A stretch of DNA of 64,000 bases from Marinobacter panjinensis (GTDB lineage: Bacteria > Pseudomonadota > Gammaproteobacteria > Pseudomonadales > Oleiphilaceae), in contig NZ_SZYH01000002.1 of assembly GCF_005298175.1 (NCBI RefSeq), forward strand, positions 186,001 to 250,000, written 5' to 3'. Under the pieces are notes generated by a model. The model was not told where the DNA came from. It ran no database searches and worked only from the letters and a program-made list of their open reading frames with translations. The number at the start of each line of letters is the position of its first letter. The stretch's first letter is position 1. The position numbers and the translations under genes were made by a program. Positions 28,805 to 38,023 of this stretch are shown here, in pieces.

Positions 28805-28939
28805 TTGGCCTGACGGGGTGCTCCCGGTAAAGTGGGTGCACCATAGCCTAATCGGACATCAGGCAGCAGCATGAATCCACCGAAGCAAAGGCAAGCTGAC
28901 CCTACGGTCGCTCACTATGGAAATCCCGGCACTCCGTCC

Positions 28940-29557
28940 ATGACTGCGGATACAGAACGACACAAGGAAGAAAATAGCGAAAGCCAGACAGACCTTCAGT
29001 TGGTAAGGAAGGTTCGTCATGGTGACCGGCCTGCCTTTGACCTTCTGGTGGTCAAGTACCAGTCACGGGTAGCGTCGATCATCAGTCGGTATGTGTACGA
29101 CAGCCAGGAAGTGATGGACCTGACCCAGGAAACCTTCGTCAAGGCCTATCGCGCGATAGACCGCTTTCGCGGTGACAGTGCCTTTTATACCTGGCTGTAC
29201 CGGATTGCGGTGAACACGGCGAAGAATTTCCTGGAGTCCCGTGGTCGCCGTCCGCAGGGAGGGGCAGACGCCGTTGAAGCCGAGAACTTTGACGACGGCT
29301 CAAGGCTGAGAGATATCGCATCACCGGAAAAACTGTTACAGCGGGACCAGTTGCAGGAAGCGCTCAGGGTGGCCATAGGCAACCTGCCGGAGGAACTCCG
29401 GTCAGCGTTTCTGCTCAGGGAGTATGACGGGCTGAGTTATGAAGATATCGCCGGTATTCTCGAGTGCCCGATTGGCACAGTCAGGTCGCGGATTTTCAGG
29501 GCGCGGGATGCGGTGGATCGTCACCTCGGCCCCTTATTAAACGATTCCCGGACATAA
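28940..29557 (+). CDS. algU: RNA polymerase sigma factor AlgU/RpoE
   Basis: The extracytoplasmic-function sigma factor of the envelope stress response is 205 residues from ATG 28940, close to the usual length of about 190. Region 2 includes AFDLLVVKYQSRV, DLTQETFVKAYRAIDRFRGD and FYTWLYRIAVNTAKNF. Region 4 includes LPEELRSAFLLREYDGLSYEDIA and CPIGTVRSRIFRAR. An in-frame ATG at 28871 with a weak AGGCAG upstream would add 23 residues and cannot be excluded. It is first in algU-mucA-mucB-rseC-mucD. The stop codon is TAA, at 29555-29557. Confidence 0.95.
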   Translation: MTADTERHKEENSESQTDLQLVRKVRHGDRPAFDLLVVKYQSRVASIISRYVYDSQEVMDLTQETFVKAYRAIDRFRGDSAFYTWLYRIAVNTAKNFLESRGRRPQGGADAVEAENFDDGSRLRDIASPEKLLQRDQLQEALRVAIGNLPEELRSAFLLREYDGLSYEDIAGILECPIGTVRSRIFRARDAVDRHLGPLLNDSRT

Positions 29558-29571
29558 TGAGGTTGCGTCCT

Positions 29572-30150
29572 ATGGATGATCGTCTCAAAGAAACCCTGTC
29601 GGCAATGATGGATGATGAAGCGGATGAACTGTCTGTCCGCCGATTATTGTCTCACGGTCGCCAGGATGAGGTTCGTTCCCAGTGGCAGCGTTGGCAGCAC
29701 GTGCGTGACCTGATGCATCAGGGCAACCTGTCTGATGATCGGGTGGATGTCAGTGCCGGTGTCAGGGCAGCACTGGATGGCGGTGTGGAGAAAGCTTCCG
29801 ACCCGGTAACGTTGCGCCAGAATGGCAAAGAGCGAAACTGGCACTGGCCTGCGGTTGCAATGGTAACCCTGGCATTGGCGGTGGGTTTTGGTGCCGGCGC
29901 CGGATGGGAGTCCGTGGACAGTGCTGACTCGATTGCCAACGCCGGTATTGCGCCTGAGCAATCTGAGGGCCAGGAGTCTGATGCTATGGGTAAGCCGGTG
30001 CAGGAAGTTGCCCTGCAGGGGCTGGATGAAGAGCAATGGGAGCACGTCAGCCGCTACCTTCTGGAGCATGCCCAGCATAACAGCGTCGGGGCAGGCCGTG
30101 GCTCGGTAGGTTACGCAAGGCTGGTAAGTGCATCCGGACCGGGCTACTAG
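29572..30150 (+). CDS. mucA: Anti-sigma factor MucA/RseA
   Basis: The 192-residue inner-membrane anti-sigma factor binds AlgU with its cytoplasmic N-terminus. That N-terminus, RLKETLSAMMDDEADELSVRRLL, matches RseA_N. One membrane segment follows at about residues 87-108 (PAVAMVTLALAVGFGAGAG), then a periplasmic tail that would bind MucB. I chose ATG 29572 because TGAGG precedes it at 9 bases. ATG 29557, overlapping the algU stop, is the alternative. Regulated cleavage by AlgW/DegS-type and RseP-type proteases is family knowledge. Confidence 0.92.
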   Translation: MDDRLKETLSAMMDDEADELSVRRLLSHGRQDEVRSQWQRWQHVRDLMHQGNLSDDRVDVSAGVRAALDGGVEKASDPVTLRQNGKERNWHWPAVAMVTLALAVGFGAGAGWESVDSADSIANAGIAPEQSEGQESDAMGKPVQEVALQGLDEEQWEHVSRYLLEHAQHNSVGAGRGSVGYARLVSASGPGY

Positions 30151-30192
30151 GCTTGTGATTTCATCCTGAATACAGTCGGAGTTGAATATTTG

Positions 30193-31227
30193 ATGCGCAA
30201 AACGGGAACCGGAATCACAGCTCGACGACTGAGCCCTGGCAGGCGCTTGTTGTGCCTGTTCGCGATTCTGGCTGTTTTCCTGCCCGGCCAGGCATTCGCT
30301 GATGCTGACAGCAAAGACGCGGAATACTGGCTTGGCCGTCTGGGCCCAGCCCTGAACATGACCTCATACCGCGGTGTGTTTGTCTACGCGCGGGGTGATC
30401 AGGTCAGTTCCATGCAGATCGCCCATCGCTATCAGGACGGCGTCGTTGAAGAGCGACTTGTTCCCCAGGATGGTGCCAATGGTGAAATCGTCCGAAAGGG
30501 GATGCGTGTTGTGTGTGTGCTTCCGGATCACGGGCGCATCCAGTTGGACCAGGTGATTCCTTCCGGTCCGTTTGCAGAAGCATTTTCAAGTCAGCTCATG
30601 CCGGTCAGCCGCTGGTATCAGCCAGAGCTGGCCGGAGATGATCGCATTGCCGGATACGACGTGGTCAAGCTTGCCCTGAAGGCCAAAGATGGGCTTCGGT
30701 ACAGTCACCAGTTGTGGCTGGAAAAGTCCACCGGCCTGCTGGTAAAAAGCCATGTGCGTTCATCTACAGGCAAGGTCCTTGAGCATTTCCAGTTCACCAG
30801 TCTCGAAATTACCGACAGGCTGTCGGACAGTGAATTTGTGATTCGCACCGAGGGCGATGAAATTGCCAGGGAGCTGGCGCCCAAAACAACCGCTTCCCCG
30901 GCGCCGCGGATGGACGGCTGGACTCTGGAATGGCAGCCGGATGGATTCATCCCTGCGGCGGCACCACGTTCCGGAAAGGGGCAGGCAGTGGCTTTTTCAG
31001 ACGGTTTGGCGGCATTTTCAGTGTTCGTCGAACCGGCTCGCAAGATTGCGATGCCGACGGGGGCTTCACGCATCGGTGCAACAACCGTATATATGAAGCA
31101 GCTTGAAATTGACGGCGTGGACTTTTTTGTGACGGTGGTTGGAGAAATTCCTCCGAAAACTGCCCGCAAGGTTGCTGAGTCCGTTAAAGTCGACGATACG
31201 CTGGCCTTCGGAGCTATCGGGCAATGA
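30193..31227 (+). CDS. mucB: Periplasmic sigma regulator MucB/RseB
   Basis: The 344-residue periplasmic protein has a signal peptide (about 1-35, with RRLLCLFAILAVFLPGQAFA). The N-terminal domain is lipoprotein-carrier-like (YRGVFVYARGDQVSSMQIAHRY), and a C-terminal domain from about 230 binds the anti-sigma factor. It protects MucA from proteolysis and senses mislocalised envelope components. ATG 30193 is preferred. A TTG directly before it would add one residue. Its stop overlaps the start of rseC. Confidence 0.94.
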   Translation: MRKTGTGITARRLSPGRRLLCLFAILAVFLPGQAFADADSKDAEYWLGRLGPALNMTSYRGVFVYARGDQVSSMQIAHRYQDGVVEERLVPQDGANGEIVRKGMRVVCVLPDHGRIQLDQVIPSGPFAEAFSSQLMPVSRWYQPELAGDDRIAGYDVVKLALKAKDGLRYSHQLWLEKSTGLLVKSHVRSSTGKVLEHFQFTSLEITDRLSDSEFVIRTEGDEIARELAPKTTASPAPRMDGWTLEWQPDGFIPAAAPRSGKGQAVAFSDGLAAFSVFVEPARKIAMPTGASRIGATTVYMKQLEIDGVDFFVTVVGEIPPKTARKVAESVKVDDTLAFGAIGQ

Positions 31228-31673
31228 TTACGGAAACAGGCAAGGTCGTGGCGCTCAGTGGGAACCGGGTCTGGGTGCAGACAATCCGGACCAGTGCCTG
31301 CGAGAGTTGTTCGGCGCGCAATGGCTGTGGTCAGCGGGCATTGGCCGGTGTGTCTGGCGGCCGTGCCAACCAGGTGCTGGTTACCAACAGCATGGGTGCG
31401 AGGGTTGGCGATGAAGTGACGGTCGCCATTGACGAATCTGCGCTGCTGGGCGCGTCCCTGCTCGTGTATGCGTTACCTCTCGTATTGCTGGTGCTTGGCG
31501 CTGTTGCCGGTCATCAGCTGTCAGGGGGGCTTGATGCGGTAGCCATGTTGGGTGCGGCCCTGGGAATGGCGGTGGGTTTCGTGGTCGCCCGGCGGGTGGG
31601 CTCGAACCCCGCGCGGGACTATGAGCCGCGGCTGGTAAAAGTCAGACAGGCTCTGTCCGACCCCGGCTCCTGA
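31224..31673 (+). CDS. rseC: RseC/MucC-family membrane protein
   Basis: The 149-residue inner-membrane protein overlaps mucB by 4 bases (ATGA). The N-terminal part has a cysteine cluster (SACESCSARNGCGQ) that could bind a metal or Fe-S cluster, and two membrane segments follow at about 75-95 and 100-120. RseC/MucC acts as a modulator of the sigma-E response and, in some bacteria, with the SoxR-reducing system. The exact role here is inferred from position. Confidence 0.9.
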   Translation: MITETGKVVALSGNRVWVQTIRTSACESCSARNGCGQRALAGVSGGRANQVLVTNSMGARVGDEVTVAIDESALLGASLLVYALPLVLLVLGAVAGHQLSGGLDAVAMLGAALGMAVGFVVARRVGSNPARDYEPRLVKVRQALSDPGS

Positions 31674-31750
31674 TCCACTGTCGTGCTATTGAAAATCCCG
31701 GTTTTGACCACACAATACTCTGTAAACAATCGCTGATCAGGGGGTTCTGA

Positions 31751-33229
31751 ATGCTCAAAGTAAAGAATGACCGTGACATGTCGTTCTGGCTCGGGGGCCG
31801 GAGTTTGACAACGGTCGGTTTGTACCTTCTTTGCCTGCTGGTGCCTTTGTCGCTGGCTCAGTCGGTAGCGGCTAGCAGCTTGCCGGATTTCACTGAGCTG
31901 GTGGAAGAGAACTCCTCTGCGGTGGTCAACATCAGTACCACAACTGAACCGAAGTCCGGGGGCAACCGGCCCCATGGGCTTCCGTTCGATGAACGCCAGC
32001 TTGAACAACTGCCTGACTTCTTCCGGGATTTCTTCGGTGGCCCCCAGTCGCCTTTCGGGGGAAACCCGGGTGGATCCGCCCCTCGCCAGTCCATGGGTTC
32101 AGGCTTTATTGTCTCCAGCGATGGCTATGTATTGACCAACAACCACGTTGTGGAAGGCGCGGATGAGATCATTGTGCGCCTGAACGACCGCCGTGAGTTG
32201 CCGGCCAAGCTGGTGGGCACTGATCCCCGTTCAGACATGGCGGTGCTGAAGATTGAAAACGGAGACGACCTGCCCGTCGTTCGGGTGGGAAGCTCAAAGG
32301 ACCTGAAAGTGGGCGAATGGGTGTTGGCGATCGGCTCCCCCTTTGGCTTTGATTATACGGTAACAGCCGGCATCGTCAGTGCCCTTGGCCGGTCGCTGCC
32401 GTCTGAAAACTATGTGCCCTTTATCCAGACCGATGTGGCTATCAACCCCGGGAACTCCGGGGGGCCTCTGTTCAACCTGGACGGCGAGGTTGTTGGCATC
32501 AATTCGCAGATCTACACCCGCTCCGGCGGCTTTATGGGGGTCTCGTTTGCCATTCCCATTGACGATGCCATGAATGTGTTCCGGCAGATCAGGGACGATG
32601 GTTCGGTTTCCCGTGGCTGGCTTGGCGTACTAATCCAGGAAGTGAACCGCGATCTGGCGGAGTCCTTCGGCCTGAAACGTCCGCGAGGTGCCCTGGTTGC
32701 AGAGGTTATGTCAGGTTCACCCGCAGAAAAGGCTGGTTTGAGGGCCGGTGATATCGTCCTTGAGTACGACGGCGAGGACGTAACCCTGTCTTCCGATTTG
32801 CCGCCCATGGTGGGTCGCACTCCTATTGGCGAGACTGCCTCCCTGGAAGTGATGCGGGAAGGCAAACAGATCACTCTGGACGTTGAAATCGGTAAGCTGC
32901 CGGAAGAAGGCCAGGAGCGTGCTTCCGCCCCGGCAACTGGAAAAAACGGACCGTCATCCGCGCCACTGGGCATGACGGTTGAGCCGTTGCCGGAGGATGT
33001 CAGGGACGCACTGGGGGTTCCCGGTGGTGTGCTGGTGTCAGACATCGCCCAGGGGCCCGCAATGAATGCCGGAATTCGCCCCAATGATGTGATTACCGAG
33101 CTCAACCGCCGTTCGGTCAGCTCCGTGGAGGACTTCCGGGAAGCTGTTGCGTCCCTGCCGGAAGACAGCGCGGTATCGGTGCGGGTTGTACGCCAGGGTC
33201 GTGCGATTTACCTGGTCATGAAGCCCTGA
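31751..33229 (+). CDS. mucD: Periplasmic serine protease MucD (DegP/HtrA family)
   Basis: The 492-residue periplasmic protease-chaperone has a signal peptide of about 40 residues (membrane segment VGLYLLCLLVPLSLA, cleavage near AAS). The catalytic triad is visible as His in TNNHVVEG, Asp in DPRSDMAVLK and Ser in NPGNSGGPLF. Two PDZ domains follow, at about 285-375 and 400-490. It degrades misfolded envelope proteins and feeds back on AlgU activity. AGGGGG precedes the ATG. It is last in the algU operon and followed by a terminator. Confidence 0.96.
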   Translation: MLKVKNDRDMSFWLGGRSLTTVGLYLLCLLVPLSLAQSVAASSLPDFTELVEENSSAVVNISTTTEPKSGGNRPHGLPFDERQLEQLPDFFRDFFGGPQSPFGGNPGGSAPRQSMGSGFIVSSDGYVLTNNHVVEGADEIIVRLNDRRELPAKLVGTDPRSDMAVLKIENGDDLPVVRVGSSKDLKVGEWVLAIGSPFGFDYTVTAGIVSALGRSLPSENYVPFIQTDVAINPGNSGGPLFNLDGEVVGINSQIYTRSGGFMGVSFAIPIDDAMNVFRQIRDDGSVSRGWLGVLIQEVNRDLAESFGLKRPRGALVAEVMSGSPAEKAGLRAGDIVLEYDGEDVTLSSDLPPMVGRTPIGETASLEVMREGKQITLDVEIGKLPEEGQERASAPATGKNGPSSAPLGMTVEPLPEDVRDALGVPGGVLVSDIAQGPAMNAGIRPNDVITELNRRSVSSVEDFREAVASLPEDSAVSVRVVRQGRAIYLVMKP

Positions 33230-33282
33230 TCACCCCGGCCGCTGCCCTGGGGCGACGGTCACAAATTGGAACATAAGTGAGA

Positions 33283-33326
33283 GCCCTGCTGGTTGTTGGT
33301 TAAACGACAGCCAGCCGGGCTTTTGT
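33283..33326 (+). terminator. Intrinsic terminator after mucD
   Basis: GCCC-T-GCTGG and CCAGC-C-GGGC form a stem with a single internal mismatch around a loop of about 20 bases, followed by TTTTGTT. It ends the algU operon about 55 bases past the mucD stop. Confidence 0.75.
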
Positions 33327-33377
33327 TATAGTGGCCCAAAATAAACAGACAACTGGCCATGGATCGGACCTGCCCGA

Positions 33378-36104
33378 ATGATGAAAAAAAAGGATCTACC
33401 CCTCCGGAAGCTGCTCCAGCCACGTTACTCATGGGTTGCCTGGTTATTGTTGGTCGCGTGCCTGGCCGTGACGGCATTGCTGTGGCAGGTCTCTATTCGC
33501 CTGGTTGATGATCGCACCGAAGCACGTTTCAAAACCCAGTCCCTGCAACTCAAAACCGCCATCGAAGAACGCCTGTTGAACTATGAACAGGTATTGGCGG
33601 GCAGTGCTGGCCTGTTCGCCGTTGCCGGTGACGTCACCAGGGGTGACTGGCGGGAATATATCGACAATGTGGATATCAACCGCTATTACCCGGGCATCCA
33701 GGGCATCGGTTATGTCCGGAAGATCGGTGTCCGCCAGATGGCCGACCACATAGCATCTGTCCGGCGTGAGGGGATTCTCAATTATCTGGTAACGCCGCTG
33801 GGCACCGGCCCGGATTACTACCCGATGGTGTATCTGGAGCCCGGTACTGAGCGAAACCGCAAGGCCCTGGGGTACGATGCGTTCAGCGATCCGGTGCACC
33901 GGCGTGCCATGATGCGCGCCAGGGATCACGGCGAACCCAAGGTGACCGGCAAGGTGGTGCTGGTACAGGAAGAGGTGGCCGAAGATCAGGCGGGCTTTCT
34001 GATGTACTACCCCGTCTATCAGGGGGGCGATGTGCCGGAGAGTCGCGGCGAGCGCCAGATGATGCTGGCGGGGTATGTCTTCAGTGCGTTCAGGATGAAT
34101 CATCTGCTAGACGGTATCGTCGGCCTGATTTCTCCGTTTCTGGATGTGAAGATCTACGATGCGGGGGAGATCTCCCGGGACTCGCTGATGTATGGCTCCA
34201 ATCTGGGCTCCCTGGACGAGGATTTCAGCTTTGAGATGAGCCAGACGATTAATCATGGTGGTCGGGACTGGCTGTTGCAGACCCGTTCTACGCCAGCCTT
34301 TGATTATCTGGCGTCTGACCCTCGCCCGCCTATTGTCCTCGGCTCCGGAATTCTCATCAGCTTGCTGATGTTCCTGTTTGTTCTTACCATGATTCGCAGC
34401 CGGATCATGGCGCAGATCAGCGCTGGTAGGTACCGGGCCATCACCGAAGGGGCCGCCAATGTGACTCTGGTTCTGGAGCGCTCCGGCAACCCCCGTTACG
34501 CGAGCCCGTCCAGCCGCGACATCCTTGGTTTTGACCCGGAACAGGTTTACCGCCTGGATCTCGACACCCTGGTTCACGCCGAAGACAGGCCTCAGTTAAA
34601 GGCCGGTTTTGACGAGGCGATCAAATCGCCCGGTAAACAGATGCCGGTTATCCGTGCCCGCATACGGGATTCGGAAGGGCAGTGGCGAGATATGGAAGGT
34701 ACCTATACCGCCATGCTCAATGTGCCCGGGGTCGATGGTGTGGTGCTCAGTTTGCGAGACCTGACCCAGCTCAAGGCGGCCCAGTCGGAACTTCACCGGC
34801 TGGCGTTTTATGATCCGCTAACCGGCCTGGCCAACCGCCAGTTGTTCAAGGACCGCCTGAGCCACGTGGTGCGCAGAAGCCGCCGCAGCGAGGAGCCGGC
34901 TGCCCTGATGTTCCTGGATCTGGACGGCTTCAAGCGAATTAACGACACCCTGGGCCACGACTCTGGCGATGAGTTACTCAAACAGGTATCCCAGTGGCTT
35001 ACCGGCTGCGTAAGGGAAGACGATTCGGTTGCAAGGCTGGGGGGTGACGAGTTTGTTGTGCTGTTGTCGCGCATCAGCGGCCCGGACGCCGCAGGTAAGG
35101 TTGCCGAAACCATACTCCGACGCCTGTGCCAGCGCATTCGCCTGAACGATCATGAAGTGGGTATCACCGTCAGTATCGGTATTACCATGATTCCCCACGA
35201 CAGCGAAGACCCGGGCACGCTGATGAAATATGCGGACCTGGCCATGTATCGGGCCAAGGAGCTGGGGAGAAATACGTATCAGTTCTTCACCCCCGCGATG
35301 AACATCAAGGCAGCCCGGCGTCTGTTGCAGCAGGAGGAGCTGGCGACGGCACTGGATGGCGACCGCTTTGTTCTGCATTACCAGCCCAAGATTGATCTGG
35401 TGAGCGATCGGGTCATCGGAGTTGAGGCGTTCCTGCGGTGGCATCACCCGGAGAAAGGGCTGGTCAGCGCCCAGCAGTTTATCTCCCTGGCGGAGGAAAC
35501 CGGGCTGATTGTCAGGCTCGGTGAGATGGCATTGCGACAGGCGTGCATCCAGGTGCAGGCGCTTGAGCGTGCCGGGTTCGAGTCACTGAAAATGGCGGTT
35601 AACCTGTCCGTGCGTCAGCTGACGGATTCCGGCTTCCTGGACATGATGCGCCAGGTGATCACCGAGACCGGCGTGTCGCCGGAGCGTCTGGAGCTGGAAA
35701 TGCCGGCGGAACTGCTGAATGAGGACCCGCGGATGCTCAGGGAGCTGCTGACATCTCTCCACGATTTGGGCGTTTGCCTGATTCTGGATGATTTCGGCAC
35801 AGGCTCCTGTTCGCTGGTTGCCCTTCAGCAGCTGCCGCTGGATGTGATCAAGATTGACCACCGGTTTATTCGCGACATTCCCTACAGCGTCAGCGCCACG
35901 GACGTGGCGTCGGCGGTTATTGCGCTGGCCAGAAAATTACACCTCACCGTGGTCGCCGAAGGAGTGGAAACGCCGCAGCAGTTGAGTTTCCTCAAAAGCG
36001 CCGGCTGCGCCCAGTGCCAGGGCAACCTGTTCAGCTATCCGCTGGATGAGGATGCCCTCATTGGCTTCTTGATTCGGCAATATGAGCGGCCGCTGACGTC
36101 CTGA
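33378..36104 (+). CDS. CHASE-PAS-GGDEF-EAL cyclic-di-GMP signalling protein
   Basis: The 908-residue inner-membrane protein has an N-terminal membrane segment (about 15-36), a periplasmic CHASE-type sensor (about 65-290, with GYDAFSDPVHRRAM and TGKVVLVQE), a second membrane segment (about 315-335) and a PAS domain (about 350-470). A diguanylate cyclase domain with intact GGDEF (555-559) and an upstream RxxD inhibitory site (REDD) follows, then an EAL-type domain. In the EAL domain the signature reads EAF (683-685), NLS, DDFGTG, KID, AEGVE and QG are kept, but the usual ITES glutamate is Ala777 in ELEMPAE. Cyclase activity is likely, and phosphodiesterase activity is doubtful. It is flanked by mucD and lepA, which are adjacent in Pseudomonas. 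Confidence 0.93.
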   Translation: MMKKKDLPLRKLLQPRYSWVAWLLLVACLAVTALLWQVSIRLVDDRTEARFKTQSLQLKTAIEERLLNYEQVLAGSAGLFAVAGDVTRGDWREYIDNVDINRYYPGIQGIGYVRKIGVRQMADHIASVRREGILNYLVTPLGTGPDYYPMVYLEPGTERNRKALGYDAFSDPVHRRAMMRARDHGEPKVTGKVVLVQEEVAEDQAGFLMYYPVYQGGDVPESRGERQMMLAGYVFSAFRMNHLLDGIVGLISPFLDVKIYDAGEISRDSLMYGSNLGSLDEDFSFEMSQTINHGGRDWLLQTRSTPAFDYLASDPRPPIVLGSGILISLLMFLFVLTMIRSRIMAQISAGRYRAITEGAANVTLVLERSGNPRYASPSSRDILGFDPEQVYRLDLDTLVHAEDRPQLKAGFDEAIKSPGKQMPVIRARIRDSEGQWRDMEGTYTAMLNVPGVDGVVLSLRDLTQLKAAQSELHRLAFYDPLTGLANRQLFKDRLSHVVRRSRRSEEPAALMFLDLDGFKRINDTLGHDSGDELLKQVSQWLTGCVREDDSVARLGGDEFVVLLSRISGPDAAGKVAETILRRLCQRIRLNDHEVGITVSIGITMIPHDSEDPGTLMKYADLAMYRAKELGRNTYQFFTPAMNIKAARRLLQQEELATALDGDRFVLHYQPKIDLVSDRVIGVEAFLRWHHPEKGLVSAQQFISLAEETGLIVRLGEMALRQACIQVQALERAGFESLKMAVNLSVRQLTDSGFLDMMRQVITETGVSPERLELEMPAELLNEDPRMLRELLTSLHDLGVCLILDDFGTGSCSLVALQQLPLDVIKIDHRFIRDIPYSVSATDVASAVIALARKLHLTVVAEGVETPQQLSFLKSAGCAQCQGNLFSYPLDEDALIGFLIRQYERPLTS

Positions 36105-36209
36105 TCATGGCAATGGGGACCGGTAACCGGTAAAATCACGCCGTTGCCGGACACCGGCAACGGCCCTTCCGGGCTCAATCCTTCGTATTTTTATGAGTAT
36201 TCATTGTCT

Positions 36210-38012
36210 GTGACTGAACTGAGCCGAATCCGAAATTTTTCGATCATCGCCCATATTGACCACGGTAAATCCACGCTGGCAGACCGTTTTATCCAGATCT
36301 GCGGCGGCCTCACGGAACGTGAAATGGCCGAGCAAGTGCTTGATTCCATGGATCTTGAGCGTGAGCGCGGCATCACCATCAAGGCCCAGAGCGTGACACT
36401 CAATTACACGGCCCGGGATGGTCAGGAATACAAACTGAACTTTATCGATACCCCCGGCCACGTGGACTTCTCCTACGAAGTGTCGCGGTCGCTCTATGCC
36501 TGCGAGGGTGCCCTTCTGGTGGTGGATGCGGGCCAGGGTGTCGAGGCGCAGTCCGTGGCCAACTGCTATACCGCCATCGAGCAGGGCCTGGAAGTGGTGC
36601 CGGTGCTGAACAAAATGGACCTCCCGCAGGCTGAGCCGGAACGGGTCGCCCAGGAAATCGAGGACATCATCGGTATTGCCGCCACCGAGGCGGTCCGCTG
36701 CAGTGCCAAGAGCGGCATTGGTGTGGAAGACGTTCTGGAAGACCTGATTGCCAAGATTCCGCCACCGAAGGGCGACCGCAGTGCGCCGTTGCAGGCGCTG
36801 ATTATAGACTCCTGGTTTGATAACTACCTGGGTGTGGTTTCCCTGGTTCGGGTGACCGAAGGCACTCTGAAAAAGGGCGACAAGATTGTCCTGAAGTCCA
36901 CCGGCAAGGCCTGGAATGCCGACAAGGTGGGCATTTTTAACCCCAAGCCCAAGGATACGGATATTCTGGAAGCCGGGGACGTCGGCTTTGTGGTCGCCGG
37001 GATCAAGGACATTCATGGTGCGCCGGTAGGCGACACCATTGTGCAGCAGAAAGGGTCGGACGATATCCCGATGTTGCCCGGTTTCAAGAAAGTGAAGCCC
37101 CAGGTTTACGCCGGGTTGTTTCCGGTCAGCGCGGACGACTACAACGATTTCCGTGATGCGCTGGAAAAACTGACGCTGAACGATGCCTCGCTGTTTTTCG
37201 AGCCTGAAAGCTCGGATGCCCTTGGCTTCGGTTTCCGTTGTGGCTTCCTCGGCATGCTCCACATGGAGATTGTCCAGGAGCGTCTGGAGCGTGAATACGA
37301 CATAGACCTGATTACCACGGCGCCGACGGTAATCTATGAAGTTGTTACCAAACAGGGTGAGACCCTGTCGGTAGACAATCCCTCCAGCCTGCCGGATATT
37401 GGTTCCATTGAGGAAATGCGCGAGCCGATTGTGGAAGCCAGCATTCTGGTGCCTCAGGAACACTTGGGTAATGTCATCAAACTGTGTGAGGAAAAACGCG
37501 GCATCCAGAAAAACATGCACTTCATGTCTACCCAGGTGCAGGTGACCTATGAGTTGCCGATGGCGGAAGTGGTTCTCGACTTTTTCGACCGCATCAAGTC
37601 GGCCAGTCGCGGCTTTGCCTCACTCGATTACCACTTTGTGCGTTTCCAGACCGCCAACCTGGTGAGACTGGACGTGCTGATCAACGCCGAGCGCGTGGAT
37701 GCTCTGGCGCTGATTGTCCACAAGGACCAGGCCCACTATAAGGGTCGCGCCCTGGTCGAGAAAATGAAAGAGCTGATTCCCCGGCAGATGTTTGATATTG
37801 CCATTCAGGCCGCGATCGGCAATCAGGTGGTCTCCAGGGTAACCGTCAAGGCGCTGCGCAAGAACGTAACGGCCAAGTGTTACGGTGGTGACGTCAGCCG
37901 GAAGAAGAAACTGCTGCAGAAGCAGAAAGAAGGTAAAAAACGCATGAAGCAGCTGGGTAATGTTGAGGTGCCTCAGGAAGCGTTCCTTGCCGTACTGAAA
38001 GTGGATAACTAA
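36210..38012 (+). CDS. lepA: Elongation factor 4 (LepA)
   Basis: The 600-residue ribosomal GTPase back-translocates or remodels stalled ribosomes and affects initiation and 30S biogenesis. The P-loop [27 protein letters not shown] and the LepA-specific C-terminal domain ending in basic [15 protein letters not shown] are visible. I chose GTG 36210 because it gives [20 protein letters not shown], matching known N-termini. A longer frame from 36144 is not family-like. No strong Shine-Dalgarno is visible. lepB follows 11 bases later. Confidence 0.96.
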   Translation: MTELSRIRNFSIIAHIDHGKSTLADRFIQICGGLTEREMAEQVLDSMDLERERGITIKAQSVTLNYTARDGQEYKLNFIDTPGHVDFSYEVSRSLYACEGALLVVDAGQGVEAQSVANCYTAIEQGLEVVPVLNKMDLPQAEPERVAQEIEDIIGIAATEAVRCSAKSGIGVEDVLEDLIAKIPPPKGDRSAPLQALIIDSWFDNYLGVVSLVRVTEGTLKKGDKIVLKSTGKAWNADKVGIFNPKPKDTDILEAGDVGFVVAGIKDIHGAPVGDTIVQQKGSDDIPMLPGFKKVKPQVYAGLFPVSADDYNDFRDALEKLTLNDASLFFEPESSDALGFGFRCGFLGMLHMEIVQERLEREYDIDLITTAPTVIYEVVTKQGETLSVDNPSSLPDIGSIEEMREPIVEASILVPQEHLGNVIKLCEEKRGIQKNMHFMSTQVQVTYELPMAEVVLDFFDRIKSASRGFASLDYHFVRFQTANLVRLDVLINAERVDALALIVHKDQAHYKGRALVEKMKELIPRQMFDIAIQAAIGNQVVSRVTVKALRKNVTAKCYGGDVSRKKKLLQKQKEGKKRMKQLGNVEVPQEAFLAVLKVDN

Positions 38013-38023
38013 AAGGCACCTGA

